Source of the DNA: Undaria pinnatifida
Taxonomy: Eukaryota > Sar > Phaeophyceae > Laminariales > Alariaceae
Direction of reading: 5' to 3'
Assembly (NCBI GenBank): GCA_012845835.1
Contig: JABAKD010000020.1
Span: forward strand, 4,253,243 to 4,317,242
DNA length: 64,000 bases
The notes under the pieces were generated by a model. That model saw only the letters and a program-made list of their open reading frames with translations. It searched no databases and had not been told where the DNA came from. The first letter of the stretch is position 1; every line of letters starts with the position of its first letter. This document shows positions 11,514 to 22,995 of the stretch, one piece after another. The translations under genes were made by a program, and so were the position numbers.

Positions 11514-12899
11514 GTGAGTCGACAAGAAGAGGGGGGGGGGGGGATGGCACGCTGTAGCTGTTGAGGCAATCGCCGTTTATTAAATGGGTGAAAGGACTCA
11601 CGCTCAACCATAGTTACGCGGCGGGGGGAGGGGGGGGGGGGGGGGGGGGGGGGGGGCGGGTAACCCCCCCCCCCCCTTTTTACTGCTGCTTTTGTTTTCG
11701 CCGCTCTCGCCCCGAGTGACTCTGCACCCCAACGAAAACAAGACGTCACTCACGAGGTGAGGGATGTTTGTGTGGCGCGGGGGGGTAGCTATAGGATATA
11801 ACCATCGCATGGCGGAATCAATTCCGAAAAAAAAAAACACACACACAGACACACAGACACACAAAACCCGCGAAGGAATAGGGGGAACACTCGCGTGAGG
11901 GACCCCGGACCACTTCAAGAGAGGCCTCCCCCCCCAAAGAAAAACGTTACTCCCGAAATCGCGCCCAAAAAGGTTTGGGGGGGGGGTGTCTCTGGTAGGA
12001 GTAGGTACGGTGCTCAGTCCCGAAGGGGCGCGTGGTGAAGTGGTCACACGAATAAGACAAGCGCAGCGGAGGGGTACGCCTCCCCCCACCTCAGCCGCGG
12101 TGGTGGTCGTCGCCATTGTTCCTGGCTAGGCATCTCGCAAAAGCGAGAGAAGCACGGCGTCGGAGTGGTCGGGCTTTGTTTGAGCGTTTTGATGGTGATG
12201 ATCCTACGTTTTGGTTGCTTTGGGTTTGTTTCTCGGGCGCATTGAAGCTTAGTCGTGGGGTTGAACAAGCTGTACAACCGAGGAACGGCGCTGAAAAAAC
12301 AGAGGGGGGGGGGGGGGTGTTCAGTTTTTTCTTGGCGGATCGGGGAGCTCGTACTCGTTCCGTGCGATGAGGGTGCTGCTGTACATGCCGCTTTCCCTCG
12401 TTCTAGACGATTATGTTGCGCCGAGAGAATGAATCGTGTGTCTTTGCTTCCGTCCGGCGACACCACTCGAGGTTCTTTTGGCGAAGGGTACGGGGGGGGT
12501 TTCCCGCTCGTCGAACTGCTTCTTGAACGAAGAGTTTTGAAAAAAAACGTGAACCCTTGGCGGTAAAACCTTCCTTAGCCTCTACTTTTAGTGTCGCCAA
12601 CAAAAAAAAAAAAAAACGAATCATCATTTTAGCCTCTCTTTTGCGACGAAAACATGCGGAAAAAACGTATAAAACTTTGTAAGACAAGGTTTTTCAAAGC
12701 GAGATCCGCTTGCTCATGTCCATGAACCGGTGAGGATTAAATAACCTTAGCCCCACCTTTGCGGCGAAAACGTAAGGAAAGCGAACAGTACCTGGTACCT
12801 GCCATATCGAGAATGTTAATTTTCTGCTCATTGCGGTGAACCGTGGATCCACGGGAGCTAAGCTGCGCCCCCGATGGTTTTGTAAAATGTCGCCGCCAG

Positions 12900-13122
12900 C
12901 TGGACGTACCTTCCAGGCCTGCAGTTCATCCTCGCCGGGCTCGTGGGGAAAACCGCCGCCTTCTTCGGCGTTCCGGCCATGCGGCTCACGTTAGACGTCC
13001 TTGTGTACATAGGCGTCATCGCCGTGTTCGTGACGAAGGTCGTGGTCCTGCAAGACGCCGGCGTCATCACACCGTGGGAGTTTTTGTGGCTAGGTTATCT
13101 CGTCGGGGCCATATCACAGCAG
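12900..13122 (+). CDS. TRP-like channel, S1-S2 exon
   Basis: The exon starts after cgccgccag with one base completing an Asn codon, then reads WTYLPGLQFILAGL. Two hydrophobic helices follow: LTLDVLVYIGVIAVFV (S1) and EFLWLGYLVGAI (S2). It ends CAG before gtggat at phase 0. The W-x-x-x-P entry and the E at the start of S2 are typical of the TRP/PKD ion-transport family. The intron after it begins with about 70 bases of poly-G. Confidence 0.75.
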
Positions 13123-13154
13123 GTGGATATCGCATGTTTTGACAACTCGGGTAG

Positions 13155-13222
13155 GGGCGGCGGGGGGGGGGGGGGGGGGGGAGGGGGGGGGGGGAGGGGG
13201 GGGGGGGAGGGGGGGGGGAGGG
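13155..13222. repeat. Poly-G tract
   Basis: About 68 bases, almost all G with isolated A, starting 33 bases after the donor of the S1-S2 exon. G-quadruplex formation is likely on the coding strand. Confidence 0.75.
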
Positions 13223-14799
13223 GCGTTCTCGTTTGCTTCTTGCCTTGGTCATTTCGACGATTGACCACGCTTCCCTTTCGAGACGGATCAACGTTCCTAC
13301 TCCTAATAATAGAGATACATCCGAATTTTGGGTGCTCAGTATACGTTTCTTGACCATGACCATGTATTACACAGCCAAAAAATGTCTGTCTGATCTCGTT
13401 CGTCTTTGGCCGTCTGGGGCCACCATTTTTTTCCGTGGGGAGGGGGTGGAGGAGTGGGATCGTAATCGTCATCGTATCACGTATGCATGGCCGTAGTAGC
13501 CCTTGAGACCATAGCCTCTCCCTTCCCCACGATGCCGGAATGGAGCAGGTCGGGTTTTCCATGAGCAAGGAAATTTGCGTGCACAACGCGGGGGGGGGGG
13601 GGGGGGGGTTATGCTCATCTCTGTGAAACTGAAACCGCGTTTTTTTTTTTTGGGGGGGGGGGGAAACATGACCCGGACCGCGGGTTGCATCAAATGGCTT
13701 TCAAAACCTCGCCGGTAGAGTCGGAGTCGGGTCAGAAGGTGTTCGAGACTTCACGGCACGGGAGTCGGCACGGGTCGGACCAAGAATTTTTCCAAACTGT
13801 CACGGGTCGGGGCAGCACGTCACCTTGACCCAATTTCGACCCGTAAACTGGGAAGAATTCGACCCACCGACGAAAAACCATGAAATGAGCTGCTTGTTGA
13901 AACCAGCGTGGGGGGTGCTTTCCGTGGTGGGAAACGGCTAAACTTTGTACGTAGCCCCCACGAGCCTGGGTGGTGTGTGGATACAGCCTAAACTGTGAAC
14001 TCGTTTTGGCACCCGCCCGGTGTAGTTTGTTCTCCGGTTGGCTGCACGGTTGCATGCGGTAAAGGGGGGGGTACCCCCATCTTCACTAAAGGCACGACGA
14101 AAAACGAAAAAAAAAAAAAAAAAAAACTGGTAACGACTTTACACGGGTTTTTGTTTTGGCGTGCGACAGCTGTAGCTTGCCATTCAATTGTGGATTCACA
14201 ACTCGCAAGATATCAAATATAACAGCACGAAAGGTCAAGTCCGCAGGAGAACAGGATGGGGGGGGGGGTCACTCGCGCGAGCGACCCCGGGCCACTAAAA
14301 ACAACAAAACACGCACACCTTTAATGTGATGCCCCCTCCGTACCGTCGCGTTGGTATGATAGGTAGCAATTATTGGCCGATAAAAACACACACAGAGCTG
14401 AACGACGGAACTTCTTCACCCAAATCTCGTCGAGTTTTCCTGTTGTTTTCGCAGTATTGAATACAGCAGTAGGGGAGGTCCTGCAATAGGACTAAAGGGC
14501 TGATACCGACACAGGCCACCCTTTGCAGGTCTTTCTACTAGGCAGGTTCCACGTTGGCCACTACCTTGTACTGGATAAGCCCTTGTGCTAGTTCCTCACA
14601 CGCCACGGACGAACTGAACAGCGTGCAATTCCTAGAAGCAAAAGACATCATCCCCTTTTTGCTATATGCACATGCCTTCAACGGCATGCGAAACCCCTTG
14701 ATATATTTTCAGAATCTAGATACTACGCCTGCTTAGGCTTCCAGGGCCATACCGTAGCAGTCCCCCGGAAAAGCGGTCGGTAGTGTGGCACAGCAATAT

Positions 14800-15128
14800 G
14801 ACCGCCTTGGAGGGGTAAGCCGGCTTATTCTCCCCCACATTTATGAGTGCAATTCCCCAATCGACCGCCTTATAGAGGGAAGCCGCCTTATTCACCCCAG
14901 ATTTATGAGTGCAATTCCCCAGTCGTTAACGCCAAACGATGTTTGACTCCGCCTTATGAAGGGATACCACATTGCTCGGACCGCCTTGTCGGGGGTGTCC
15001 CGTACTGCTGTGACGGTTTCCTTGCTATGGGTGTAGTTCTGCGAGAGTTGCTTTGACCGCCTTGTGTCGGGGTGCCGCCTTTTACTCAGACCGCCTTGCG
15101 TCGGGATGTCGCCTTTTACTCATAACGT
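14800..15128. repeat. Degenerate GACCGCCTT tandem repeat
   Basis: At least six GACCGCCTT starts with 35-65 bp spacing. Two adjacent 65-bp units share TTTATGAGTGCAATTCCCCA. Confidence 0.6.
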
Positions 15129-15883
15129 ATGTTTGGCCATCAAGTTGCACTTCTTAGGTCACTAAAGGTGAACTTTTTTTCCGGGCGAGGTGTAGGTGTC
15201 AAGGCATCAAGGTACACCACTTTTTGGCCATCGTGTTTTTCTCTGAATGACTGACTGGCTTGACTCCTCAACCCGAAGATCGTCCAACAGCAAGAAAGAG
15301 GTAAAAACACTTTTTGGCCATTCATTGTGTCATTTTCGTTTTTGACATGTTTTTTTTTCATTCTGGTGTATCATGCCTCAGGCCGTGTTTTTTTTCTTAT
15401 ACATGTACGTAGTTCATCTCGTTTTGCGTTTTTATTTTGTTCAAAACCCAATCCCTTGGTCGAGGCGCAGCGGGATCCTTAAGAAAATCACCCTCAGAAG
15501 GCAAGAAACCTGTGCCGTCTCTACCGCCGTGTAGCGCATGTCGTAGGATACACCTGTGACCAAGGCTATGGCAATGGTGCTCGTAAGAAGGGGGATGTTA
15601 CGACGGTGTTCGTATGATGATGCTAAGATATGATGTTACTATATACATACCCAAATTTTCGCGACCGGATTTGAACTGCCATACTGTCATACTGTCTTAC
15701 TGTCATACTCGCACGAGTGACTCTAAACATACCTCACGGACTAACGCACTTTAGACGGTCTGATTCGCGCAGCGTAGCTTACCACTCCATTGTTGATTTT
15801 CATATCCCAAAGTTTGTCACCACGAAAGCTCTCAAGATCGCAAGAGAACAGGAGGGTCTCACTCGTGCGGGTGGGGGGCTGAT

Positions 15884-16268
15884 AATCACGACTATATAGT
15901 CGTGATTTTAGTCGCGACTATGGGGGCGTTTAGGAGCCGTCCCTGAGTTTCAGGCCTGGCATTTCGCATGCTTCTGTCGCACCCGTCCTCTCCAGCGCGC
16001 CAGCCAACTCCCATAGGCCAACTTGCAACGACAGCGAAGCTCTGCATGCAACTGCGTGTTTGCACCCTACCCCTAGGGGTATTCTAGGACAATTTTTTGG
16101 CAAACTTAGTCGCTGCAGCTCTCACAGCCCTCGACATGCACCAACAGCCTTGTAGCCTCAACCTTCCCCATCCCTAACCCCAACTCATCGCCGAAACCAC
16201 AAACCCGGGGATGGCTCGTAAACGCCCCCGTAGTTATGATTTGAACAACGACTATGAAGCCGCGATTG
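15884..16268. mobile_element. Family E: 385-bp TIR element
   Basis: The left end starts with a perfect 24-bp palindrome (AATCACGACTAT and its complement), then GGGGGCGTTTAGGAGCCGTC. The right end carries GATGGCTCGTAAACGCCCCC, the inverted counterpart, and closes at CGCGATTG. The TIRs extend about 60 bp with mismatches. No coding sequence. Confidence 0.65.
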
Positions 16269-16353
16269 TCATTCCCCCCACTCGCGCGAGAGACCCCTGA
16301 GCCACTGCAAAAGGAGGCCCGACAAATCACCGCCCTACAGCAGCCTTGTTCCT

Positions 16354-16622
16354 ATGACGCCTTCTACGACAGAGGTGCACCACGTTTTTTTCTTGAATAC
16401 TACCCCTCGATTTGGGAGCTCCAAGACCTCTCTCAAGAGCTGATTTGGAGATACATGAAGACCTGCTTTATCGCGGATGAAAAATCCCATGGCCTATCGG
16501 TACACATCGAGAGTCACGCAAAGAAATGACCTGCTTCTTAGGATTTTGGGTCAGGGAGCGCCGTTGCTCAGAAAACCGTTTCAGGCGAAAGGTGATACCT
16601 CTGTTGTAGCGCACGCGTCCTA
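16354..16622. mobile_element. Family C: complete element
   Basis: About 269 bp, from CTTCTACGACAGAGGTGCACC to GGTGATACCTCTGTTGTAGC then GCACGCGTCC. The ends are inverted repeats. Internal landmarks are ATCGCGGATGAAAAATCCCA and ATTTTGGGTCAGGG. Confidence 0.65.
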
Positions 16623-16823
16623 TGCAAAGTCAGAAACCTCAGGAACGAATCGGTACACCACCAGCTGAAGAAAGAGCCAATGCCACTGGAAGTGCCAACC
16701 GGCGTTTTTCAGTAAGTATTCGTTAGGTACCTAAGACATGGGGTTGTTAAAAATGGGTTGCAAAGACTAAGTTCTTTCCCCCTTCAAATATGCCTGTTTT
16801 TTTTTTCTTTGGGGGGGGGAAGG

Positions 16824-17009
16824 GAGGGGTGAGGTATACACGCTTTACAAAAGCGCGCATCAATAGTGAAAATAACCTCAGCAGATGCTTGGCGCTCAGT
16901 CACAACCAACCCTTGGGAGGGGTGAGGTATACACACTTTATAAGAGCGCGCATCAATAGTGAAAATAACCTCAGCAGATGCTTGGCGCTCAGCCACAACC
17001 AACCCTTGG
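16824..17009. repeat. Two-unit 93-bp tandem duplication
   Basis: Units at 16824 and 16917 (GAGGGGTGAGGTATACAC ... ACCAACCCTT) differ at only a few bases. It ends about 70 bases before the S2-S4 exon acceptor. Confidence 0.75.
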
Positions 17010-17080
17010 GCGTGTATCTATAAAAAACCCTTGCCACATGATACATATATATATATATGCATCTTTTTCTTTTTTTCAAG

Positions 17081-17347
17081 GTGCGCGAGGTACAGGAAGC
17101 CGGTTCCCTCCGCATGCACTTCTTCAACCCTTGGAACGTTGTCGAAGCCACCACCTTGGCGTCGCTGACGGTGGCGATGGTTTTTCGCGCGTGGGCTTTC
17201 GCCTGCGACGGAAGGGGAGAGGAATACTGCGGCGCGCTGGCCACCGGCTCCACGTCGGTTAGCGACCTCAACGAGGTTTACCTGGCGCAGTACTTTCAGG
17301 CCGCGTCGGCGCCGTTCGTGCTCGGAAAAGTCCTGTTCCTAACCCAG
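17081..17347 (+). CDS. TRP-like channel, S2-S4 exon
   Basis: The acceptor is ctttttttcaag and the donor is CAG before gtgaga, phase 0 to 0, 89 codons. It opens VREVQEAGSLRMHFFNPWN, matching the E-x-x-x-x-G...WN-x-x-[DE] signature before S3. The helices are EATTLASLTVAMVF (S3) and APFVLGKVLFLTQ (start of S4). The S3-S4 loop carries acidic residues and two cysteines. Confidence 0.8.
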
Positions 17348-18468
17348 GTGAGATGGGGGAGGGGGAGGGGGAACGCCGCCATTTAGTAATCAGGGCGTTT
17401 GCGGGGGAGGGGAGGGTACCACATTTGGTTGGGCGGGGGGAACATACAGATATATAAATAGAATTGAAGCCGACGAGCGTCACACACATATATATATATA
17501 TATATATAACCCCGAGGCCAACCCAGCTCCAGCTCACGAAACGTAGGCAAAAAACGGGGGGCAAAACAGCACTTACAACCTAGTTGTTTGATGGGTTGGT
17601 TTGATTATAAAAAAAAAAAAAACGGGGCGAAAACGGCTCTTACGAGACACTGCTGTTTCGTGGGTTTGGGTTTTTTGGGTTTTTTGTTGGCCTTGGGTTG
17701 TGACGCAATCGCCGGTTTGCCGGGGGTGCCGCAGATTCTAAGAATTTTCTGAGCTTCCTACCACGAGGAACTATATACGTACTTCGAAGCACCACACTAC
17801 GAAGGGTATCTCTCAGCTTGAGCCCGAAAGCGTCGAGTCCGGAAACATTTTCCATTCGTCCGCGCAACCCGACCAGAACCTCAACCAATCAGAAGGTCAG
17901 AAACTTTTCGACGCGTGCTGCGATAGAGGGGTGCACCACTTTTTTTTCTTCTAATAATACCCCTCAATTTTGGGAGCGCTTTTAAGACCACACCCCCGCC
18001 AAAACAAAATACCGACTTGAGGATGCGAGGGTCAAAGGTGTTAGAGGTGACCCGGGCTATGGCACCATAAGGGTCACTTTTCAGGCTTTTTGTTTTTTGC
18101 AGTCGTGACTCGGGGTCACTCGCGCGGGTGACCAACCCCCCCCCCCCTGTTCCTTTGTCGGCGGTCTTAAGCTCTCCCTCGTGATGTTTTAATTGTGCGA
18201 TATGAATCCGCAATATGGAATGGAATGGAAAGTCACGCCGCGCCACAAAAATCGCGTCTCCGTGAGGTCCAGAAGTCTACTCGTGCGAAGGGCGAAAATG
18301 TTCCCCCCGTACCCTAGCCTTGGTCAGTGTACGTCCTTGCATGATACTTGATCACACTCCTTCCCCCCCCTTTCCTGTTATGCACTTCTCTCCGCAACCA
18401 CCCCCCACCGCGCCGAACACCCAACCGACCGCCCGCGCCCGCAAACCCTACGCGAATCGTCGAGAGAG

Positions 18469-18705
18469 AAGATCCATTCCTCCTTAGGGCCGTTGATGCA
18501 TTCCACGTTCGAGATGTTTTGGGATCTGGCCCGCTTCGGCACCCTCATGCTGGTGATAGTCTTGGGCTTTGCCCTAGCTTTCTACGCGATGTTCGGGTCC
18601 ACGTCGGCGCCGCTGCCGAACGGCGGCGAAATTGCTGCATACGACACCTACTACTCGTCATTGCTGACGCTGTTCGGGTCCATGCTGGGTAGCTTCGATT
18701 TTTCG
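18469..18705 (+). CDS. TRP-like channel, S5 and pore exon
   Basis: The exon starts KIHSSLGPLMHST; LGPL after S4 is a TRP hallmark. It continues FWDLARFGTLMLVIVLGFALAF (S5, spelled here in overlapping parts 1-20 and on), then a pore helix ending LLTLFGSMLGSFDF before gtgaga. Phase 0 to 0. The acceptor used (gtcgagagag) is purine-rich. The nearer ctccttag would break frame and cut the conserved LGPL, so I prefer the upstream one. Confidence 0.75.
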
Positions 18706-20730
18706 GTGAGACGTGGATTACGAAAGGTGGGGTGACCGGCCGCCGGGGGGGGGGGAGGGAGGGTGTTGGACTGTGGACGTTGGAGTCCGTGCGTGTCTAG
18801 TCCGTGTGCAGTCACTACACGCGTGAATATGGTAAGTATTTTGACCCTTTTGAGGCCCATGTACAGCGATCGAAACGAAAACGATTGTGACTTTTTCACG
18901 AAGAGTCTACGAGTAGTAGCGTGAGCCATCAGTACGAGTAAGACTATGCCCCGCCTGTCCTGTACGACACCCATATATTGATGTACGCCTCGGACTCCGA
19001 CTTTTATCGTCTCCCAATCAGCGGTGCCCGATGATGTAATATCATTTTTCATCGTTAATTTTTTTCCCTCTAAAGCCCCAAACCGGAGAATATTTGATAT
19101 CCCGGGTGGACAAAATTTGTGGCGAGACTACAAGTTTTCATTCCTCCTCGGTTAACCCTTGGGGGGGGGGCGGGCGGGGAATGGGGGCGGAGGCAAATCT
19201 CATCTTGGCCGCTCAGCTAGATGACGTTTTGTGTTGCTCTCTCCAGCAGCAGACTTAACAATGTGACCGACCGACTCTAGGGTAGGATTTTACGCTTTCT
19301 CATTGGCCGCAAGGTCGGAATAGTAGAAAAAAAACTGAAAAGCGGCGCAGCCGCGTTTTTCGCCCGTTTCTGGCCCGTTTAGGGTCCGGGTTGGGGTCAG
19401 GGTTTGGGCTAGGGCTAGGGGTTGGGTTGGGTCTACGCCCGTACCTCGATCCCTCCAGGAAGTGCTTCCTAGCTCGCAAACGCGAGCAGCCCACCGTCCC
19501 AAAGATCCGGGCGACCAGATTTGTTTTAGGTAAGCTCCTCGCCAGTGTGCCGTGTTCGGAACTTTCATCCCTTCGCTATCCAGAGCTTTCTTCGGTCGTC
19601 ATTATACGAAAAATAAGAGAGAAAGAGGAGTGCTGTGACATTTTTTTTTTTTTTTTTTGTATAAAAAATCGTGTTTGCAACCTGCGTGCGCAAAGGTTCC
19701 AGCTGTAGCTCTCGCCAGCAAATACGGAGTCGCGCCGGTGGTTATTTCGTAACCGTGGTCAACCGCTGTGTGCGTTGATGGTGACAAGCAGAGTGGTCGA
19801 CCACACAAAGATTCGGTTCTCGTCGTGGTGTATTGTTTTTCGCTGGCGCGTCCCGGTCGTCGGAGGCGACACGGGAGACGAAGATTTTGGTAACGCGAGG
19901 CTGGAAAGGAGCACCTTTTCTTTTCACCCGCCGGCATGAATTGGAACATTTCTTCGCCAATGCTTCGGCCGTGCGCACGACGTGGGGGCATGGCGTCGCA
20001 TATGAAAAAGTATGATCAAACGGAGACGACACGTGGTCACCCCCCGGTGAAAGTTGACCAGAAACGGAAAAAAAAAAAACTAGCGGGAGATCATGGAGGT
20101 TGGAGCATGTGGCAGGGGACGCAAACCCGCTATTGCCAGGAGGCAGTACTGTTTTGTGGCACACTCTTGTTCGAGGAGCCTGTTGTCTTTGTTGGCCCTC
20201 GCTCATTCACCGGACTCGATGATATGCTTGTTTTGGTGCGTTGTTTGGCACATGGTCTCTGCCCCGCTCAATCCCTGTTTTATTTTTTTCAGTCTGGGTT
20301 TTTCTGGGGGGTTCATCAAGACAAGATGAAAATCCGCCAAAAAAACACATTTAAAAAAACTGGCGAACCGTTGCCTCGAGGTTTATCGTATGATCGATCG
20401 ATTGTAATGTGCGACACAATGCCACCCCCCCCCTTTCAACCAAGCCGGAACCCCGCTAAACCCCTTCCCTCTACCGCCTTCCTGCTCTAGGTACCCCACT
20501 TATCGCGTTGTTGGGAATATCTCGAGGGCCCGCTACGGCGATCGGGGCCTCAAACGTGTCCTACATAATAGTAATTCTAAGTGGTTTGTTCCCCCAAAAC
20601 AAACGCGGTTAAAATTTCCGTTTTATAATGTTGTGTTTTTTTTTTGTGTGTGTGTGTTCTTGTTTTTGTTTTGTGCCCCTTGGCATCGATCGACTGGCCG
20701 CATCTCTACCCAACAACCGGAGAGTAACAG

Positions 20731-20912
20731 GTGTTCGACGACGCGCCGATGGGAGAGGCCGGTGTCGTCCTCCTGGCTTTTTTCCTGTGCGTGATGAACA
20801 TCACGCTTCTCAACTTGCTGATCGCCATCTTGGCGACCGCGCACGCGAGGGTCGAGGGGAACGCCGACAAAGAGGCGGTTCTCTCCGAGGCTCTCATCAT
20901 CACGCAGTACAG
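20731..20912 (+). CDS. TRP-like channel, S6 exon
   Basis: The acceptor is gagtaacag and the donor is AG before gtaaca (phase 0 to 2). The peptide holds the S6 helix GVVLLAFFLCVMNITLLN followed by LLIAILATAHARVE. The run LLNLLIAI is diagnostic of TRP/PKD-type channels. The exon is followed 62 bases on by a 142-bp tetranucleotide repeat. Confidence 0.85.
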
Positions 20913-20974
20913 GTAACAATACACTGAGGCCATGAAAATGACCTTCATGTCCATGTAGTCGTACCTATCTATGC

Positions 20975-21116
20975 ATGTATGTATGTATGTATGTATGTAT
21001 GTATGTATGTATGTATGTATGTATGTATGTATGTATGTATGTATGTATGTATGTATGTATGTATGTATGTATGTATGTATGTATGTATGTATGTATGTAT
21101 GTATGTATGTATGTAT
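20975..21116. repeat. (ATGT)n tetranucleotide array
   Basis: About 35 perfect ATGT units, 62 bases downstream of the S6 exon donor. It creates spurious long open frames on both strands. Confidence 0.95.
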
Positions 21117-21499
21117 GCGCGCGATCGAAATAGCGTCGTTGTACGCAGCTGTGCAAAAAACGACGGCTTTTACCTAAAACTGGAGCTCACAGCGCCGACG
21201 GCTGTTCAAACATTTCATGCAGTAGATCCATCAGCTTCGACAACCGTCTCGTCATGGCATCCGGACAGGCAGTGCCGCATTGATTGATACGAACATATCC
21301 TTCAACTTATTTTCTGCCCACGGGGGGCCGACCCCTCTCTCTTGCTTCACGCGAACGCAGCTGTCTCAAAGTCCCCTTGTGTCCCGTCGACCGCCTGTAT
21401 TCGGTCAAGATTGTTCACCGCTCAAACCTAGGCAGCATGTGCACCCGTGCCCTACGCCTCCCCCTTTTCCACCCCACCTCCCCGTCCCCCTCGACCCAG

Positions 21500-21848
21500 A
21501 CGGGCCATGCGCCTGGACGCGCTGCCCTCTCCCCTAAACGTTCCGCAGGAGCTCATCTCAACCATTTTCTGGCGACACAGGGAACGTTCTAAGGAACTGT
21601 TCGCACGAGGGGTGTTCTGGCTGATCTCGGGGCCCATAGCGATAGCCGCCACCGCCATCCTCTGGGCGGTGTCGCTTCCGCTAACGCTGGCCTGGGCGGG
21701 CCGCGTTCTTCGGTCGAACGGCACGTCCATGCTGCTCCCGTCTGTGCTTGGCATCAGTTTCAACCTTGGGGTCGCCCCAATGGTTGCCACGTGGCTGTGG
21801 CTTCGGGGCGTGGTGGGCATCTGGCGTCAGGGACACGGAGCAGTGGAG
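21500..21848 (+). CDS. TRP-like channel, post-S6 exon with extra hydrophobic segments
   Basis: One base completes an Arg codon from the S6 exon, giving QYRRAMRLDALP, a TRP-box-like amphipathic stretch. Two further hydrophobic stretches follow: GVFWLISGPIAIAATAILW and an MLLPSVLGISFNLG...WLWLRGVVG segment. The donor is GAG before gtgagg, where a GGGGT pentamer array begins at once. Canonical TRP channels have a soluble C-terminus, so these two segments are odd. They could be re-entrant or membrane-embedded helices. Confidence 0.8.
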
Positions 21849-21852
21849 GTGA

Positions 21853-21897
21853 GGGGTGGGGTGGGGTGGGGTGGGGTAGGGTGGGGTGGGGTAGGAG
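21853..21897. repeat. GGGGT pentamer array at a 5' splice site
   Basis: About nine GGGGT units with TAGGG variants, starting four bases into the intron after the 21848 donor. Confidence 0.8.
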
Positions 21898-22458
21898 GGC
21901 GCCGGGAGGACGCGTGATACGATAGATGTATCAAGGTATACCGTTTTTTGGCTACTTTGGTTCTGGGATCATCACGGCGGTCTCGTTAAACCCAACTCGT
22001 CGGGAAAAGCCATTATTATTGTTGTTTTGTTCAATGTTGAGAGTTTTGTACACGAATACCACGGATTTGATCGTCGGATTTGCACCTTCGGATTAACTCT
22101 GCAAGAAAAATCAGTGTTGGCCTTAGAAGAGAGTATAGACCTGTTCGAGCCAACAACTTTGCAGGGGAAAAAATAATAAAAAAGGTGCACCTGCATGATA
22201 CCACAGCATGTGTCGAGGGTATGTAGGATAGGTCACGATGCGCGCTGCGTGTTTTCTGCAAGGAATACACCTCGCGTAACGTTTTTGTTTTCGTTCAAGC
22301 TGTCGCTAGCTAGCGAGTGAGGTAAACTCGCGCAGAAGAACCGTAGCAAACTGTCGTCAACCTTTTGTGCGTAATTTACGCGTTTTGGTGAACGGCGGAA
22401 TAAGCTCGAAAAAAAAAAAAATCGAAGAGCGGGGATGGATCCCTACCGCTTGGCGTCG

Positions 22459-22548
22459 TTAACCCCTTTACAACTGGAAACCCGTTTTTGGGAACAAAAT
22501 TACTTGGATTTAGTGTGGGGAGGGGTTCGGGGGCTCTAAAGGGGTTAA
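22459..22548 (+). mobile_element. Family A: TTAA-flanked piggyBac-like MITE
   Basis: A 90-bp copy nearly identical to 7153-7243, with intact TTAA flanks and the same TIRs. The few interior differences suggest recent activity. Confidence 0.75.
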
Positions 22549-22904
22549 ACGGTTGAAAAAAAGAGTCATCCCATGGTTGGGGGCGGCGGCAGAATTTTCT
22601 GTGAACGCCTTCCTAACACCCCCGAAACGCCGACCCGGTCAACCATTGTATGCGCTATTTCATATATATGTATATATATATATATTTTTTTTTTTCAGCA
22701 CACTTTCACTTTCCAGCTTCTGGACAAGCCGTGGTCACAGGTGTCATCCCTTCTCCTCCCCGGTTCTTGCCTTCAATTTTTATCGCGCATAGGGTTCAGC
22801 AATCCCACTGCTCGTCGATTGTTCATCGAATGTTGCTAACTCACGCTCTCGCGCTTTCCGCAAGTCAATTTGTGCACAAGAAAAAGTCCCAACGAATTTA
22901 TACG

Positions 22905-22995
22905 AGTATGCACTCGGCGGGGCTCGAACTCACGAAACTGACCTATACCAGGCTCGAGGATAACCTGATACGCCACCGGGGCGACCGGTATTATA
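22905..22995 (-). repeat. tRNA-like repeat, minus strand
   Basis: On the - strand, GGTGGCGTATCAGGTTATCC resembles a D arm and GAGTTCGAGCCCCG a T arm/box B at about tRNA spacing. No clean acceptor stem is seen. It is probably a tRNA-derived SINE head. Confidence 0.45.

Noticed and set aside
19385-19435. TTAGGG/GGGCTAGGG-like telomeric motif
   Set aside because: Only a few irregular units inside an intron; too short and degenerate to call interstitial telomere repeat.
20965-21287. Tyr-Val-Cys-Met and Ile-His-Thr-Tyr repeat frames
   Set aside because: They are translations of the ATGT tetranucleotide repeat only.
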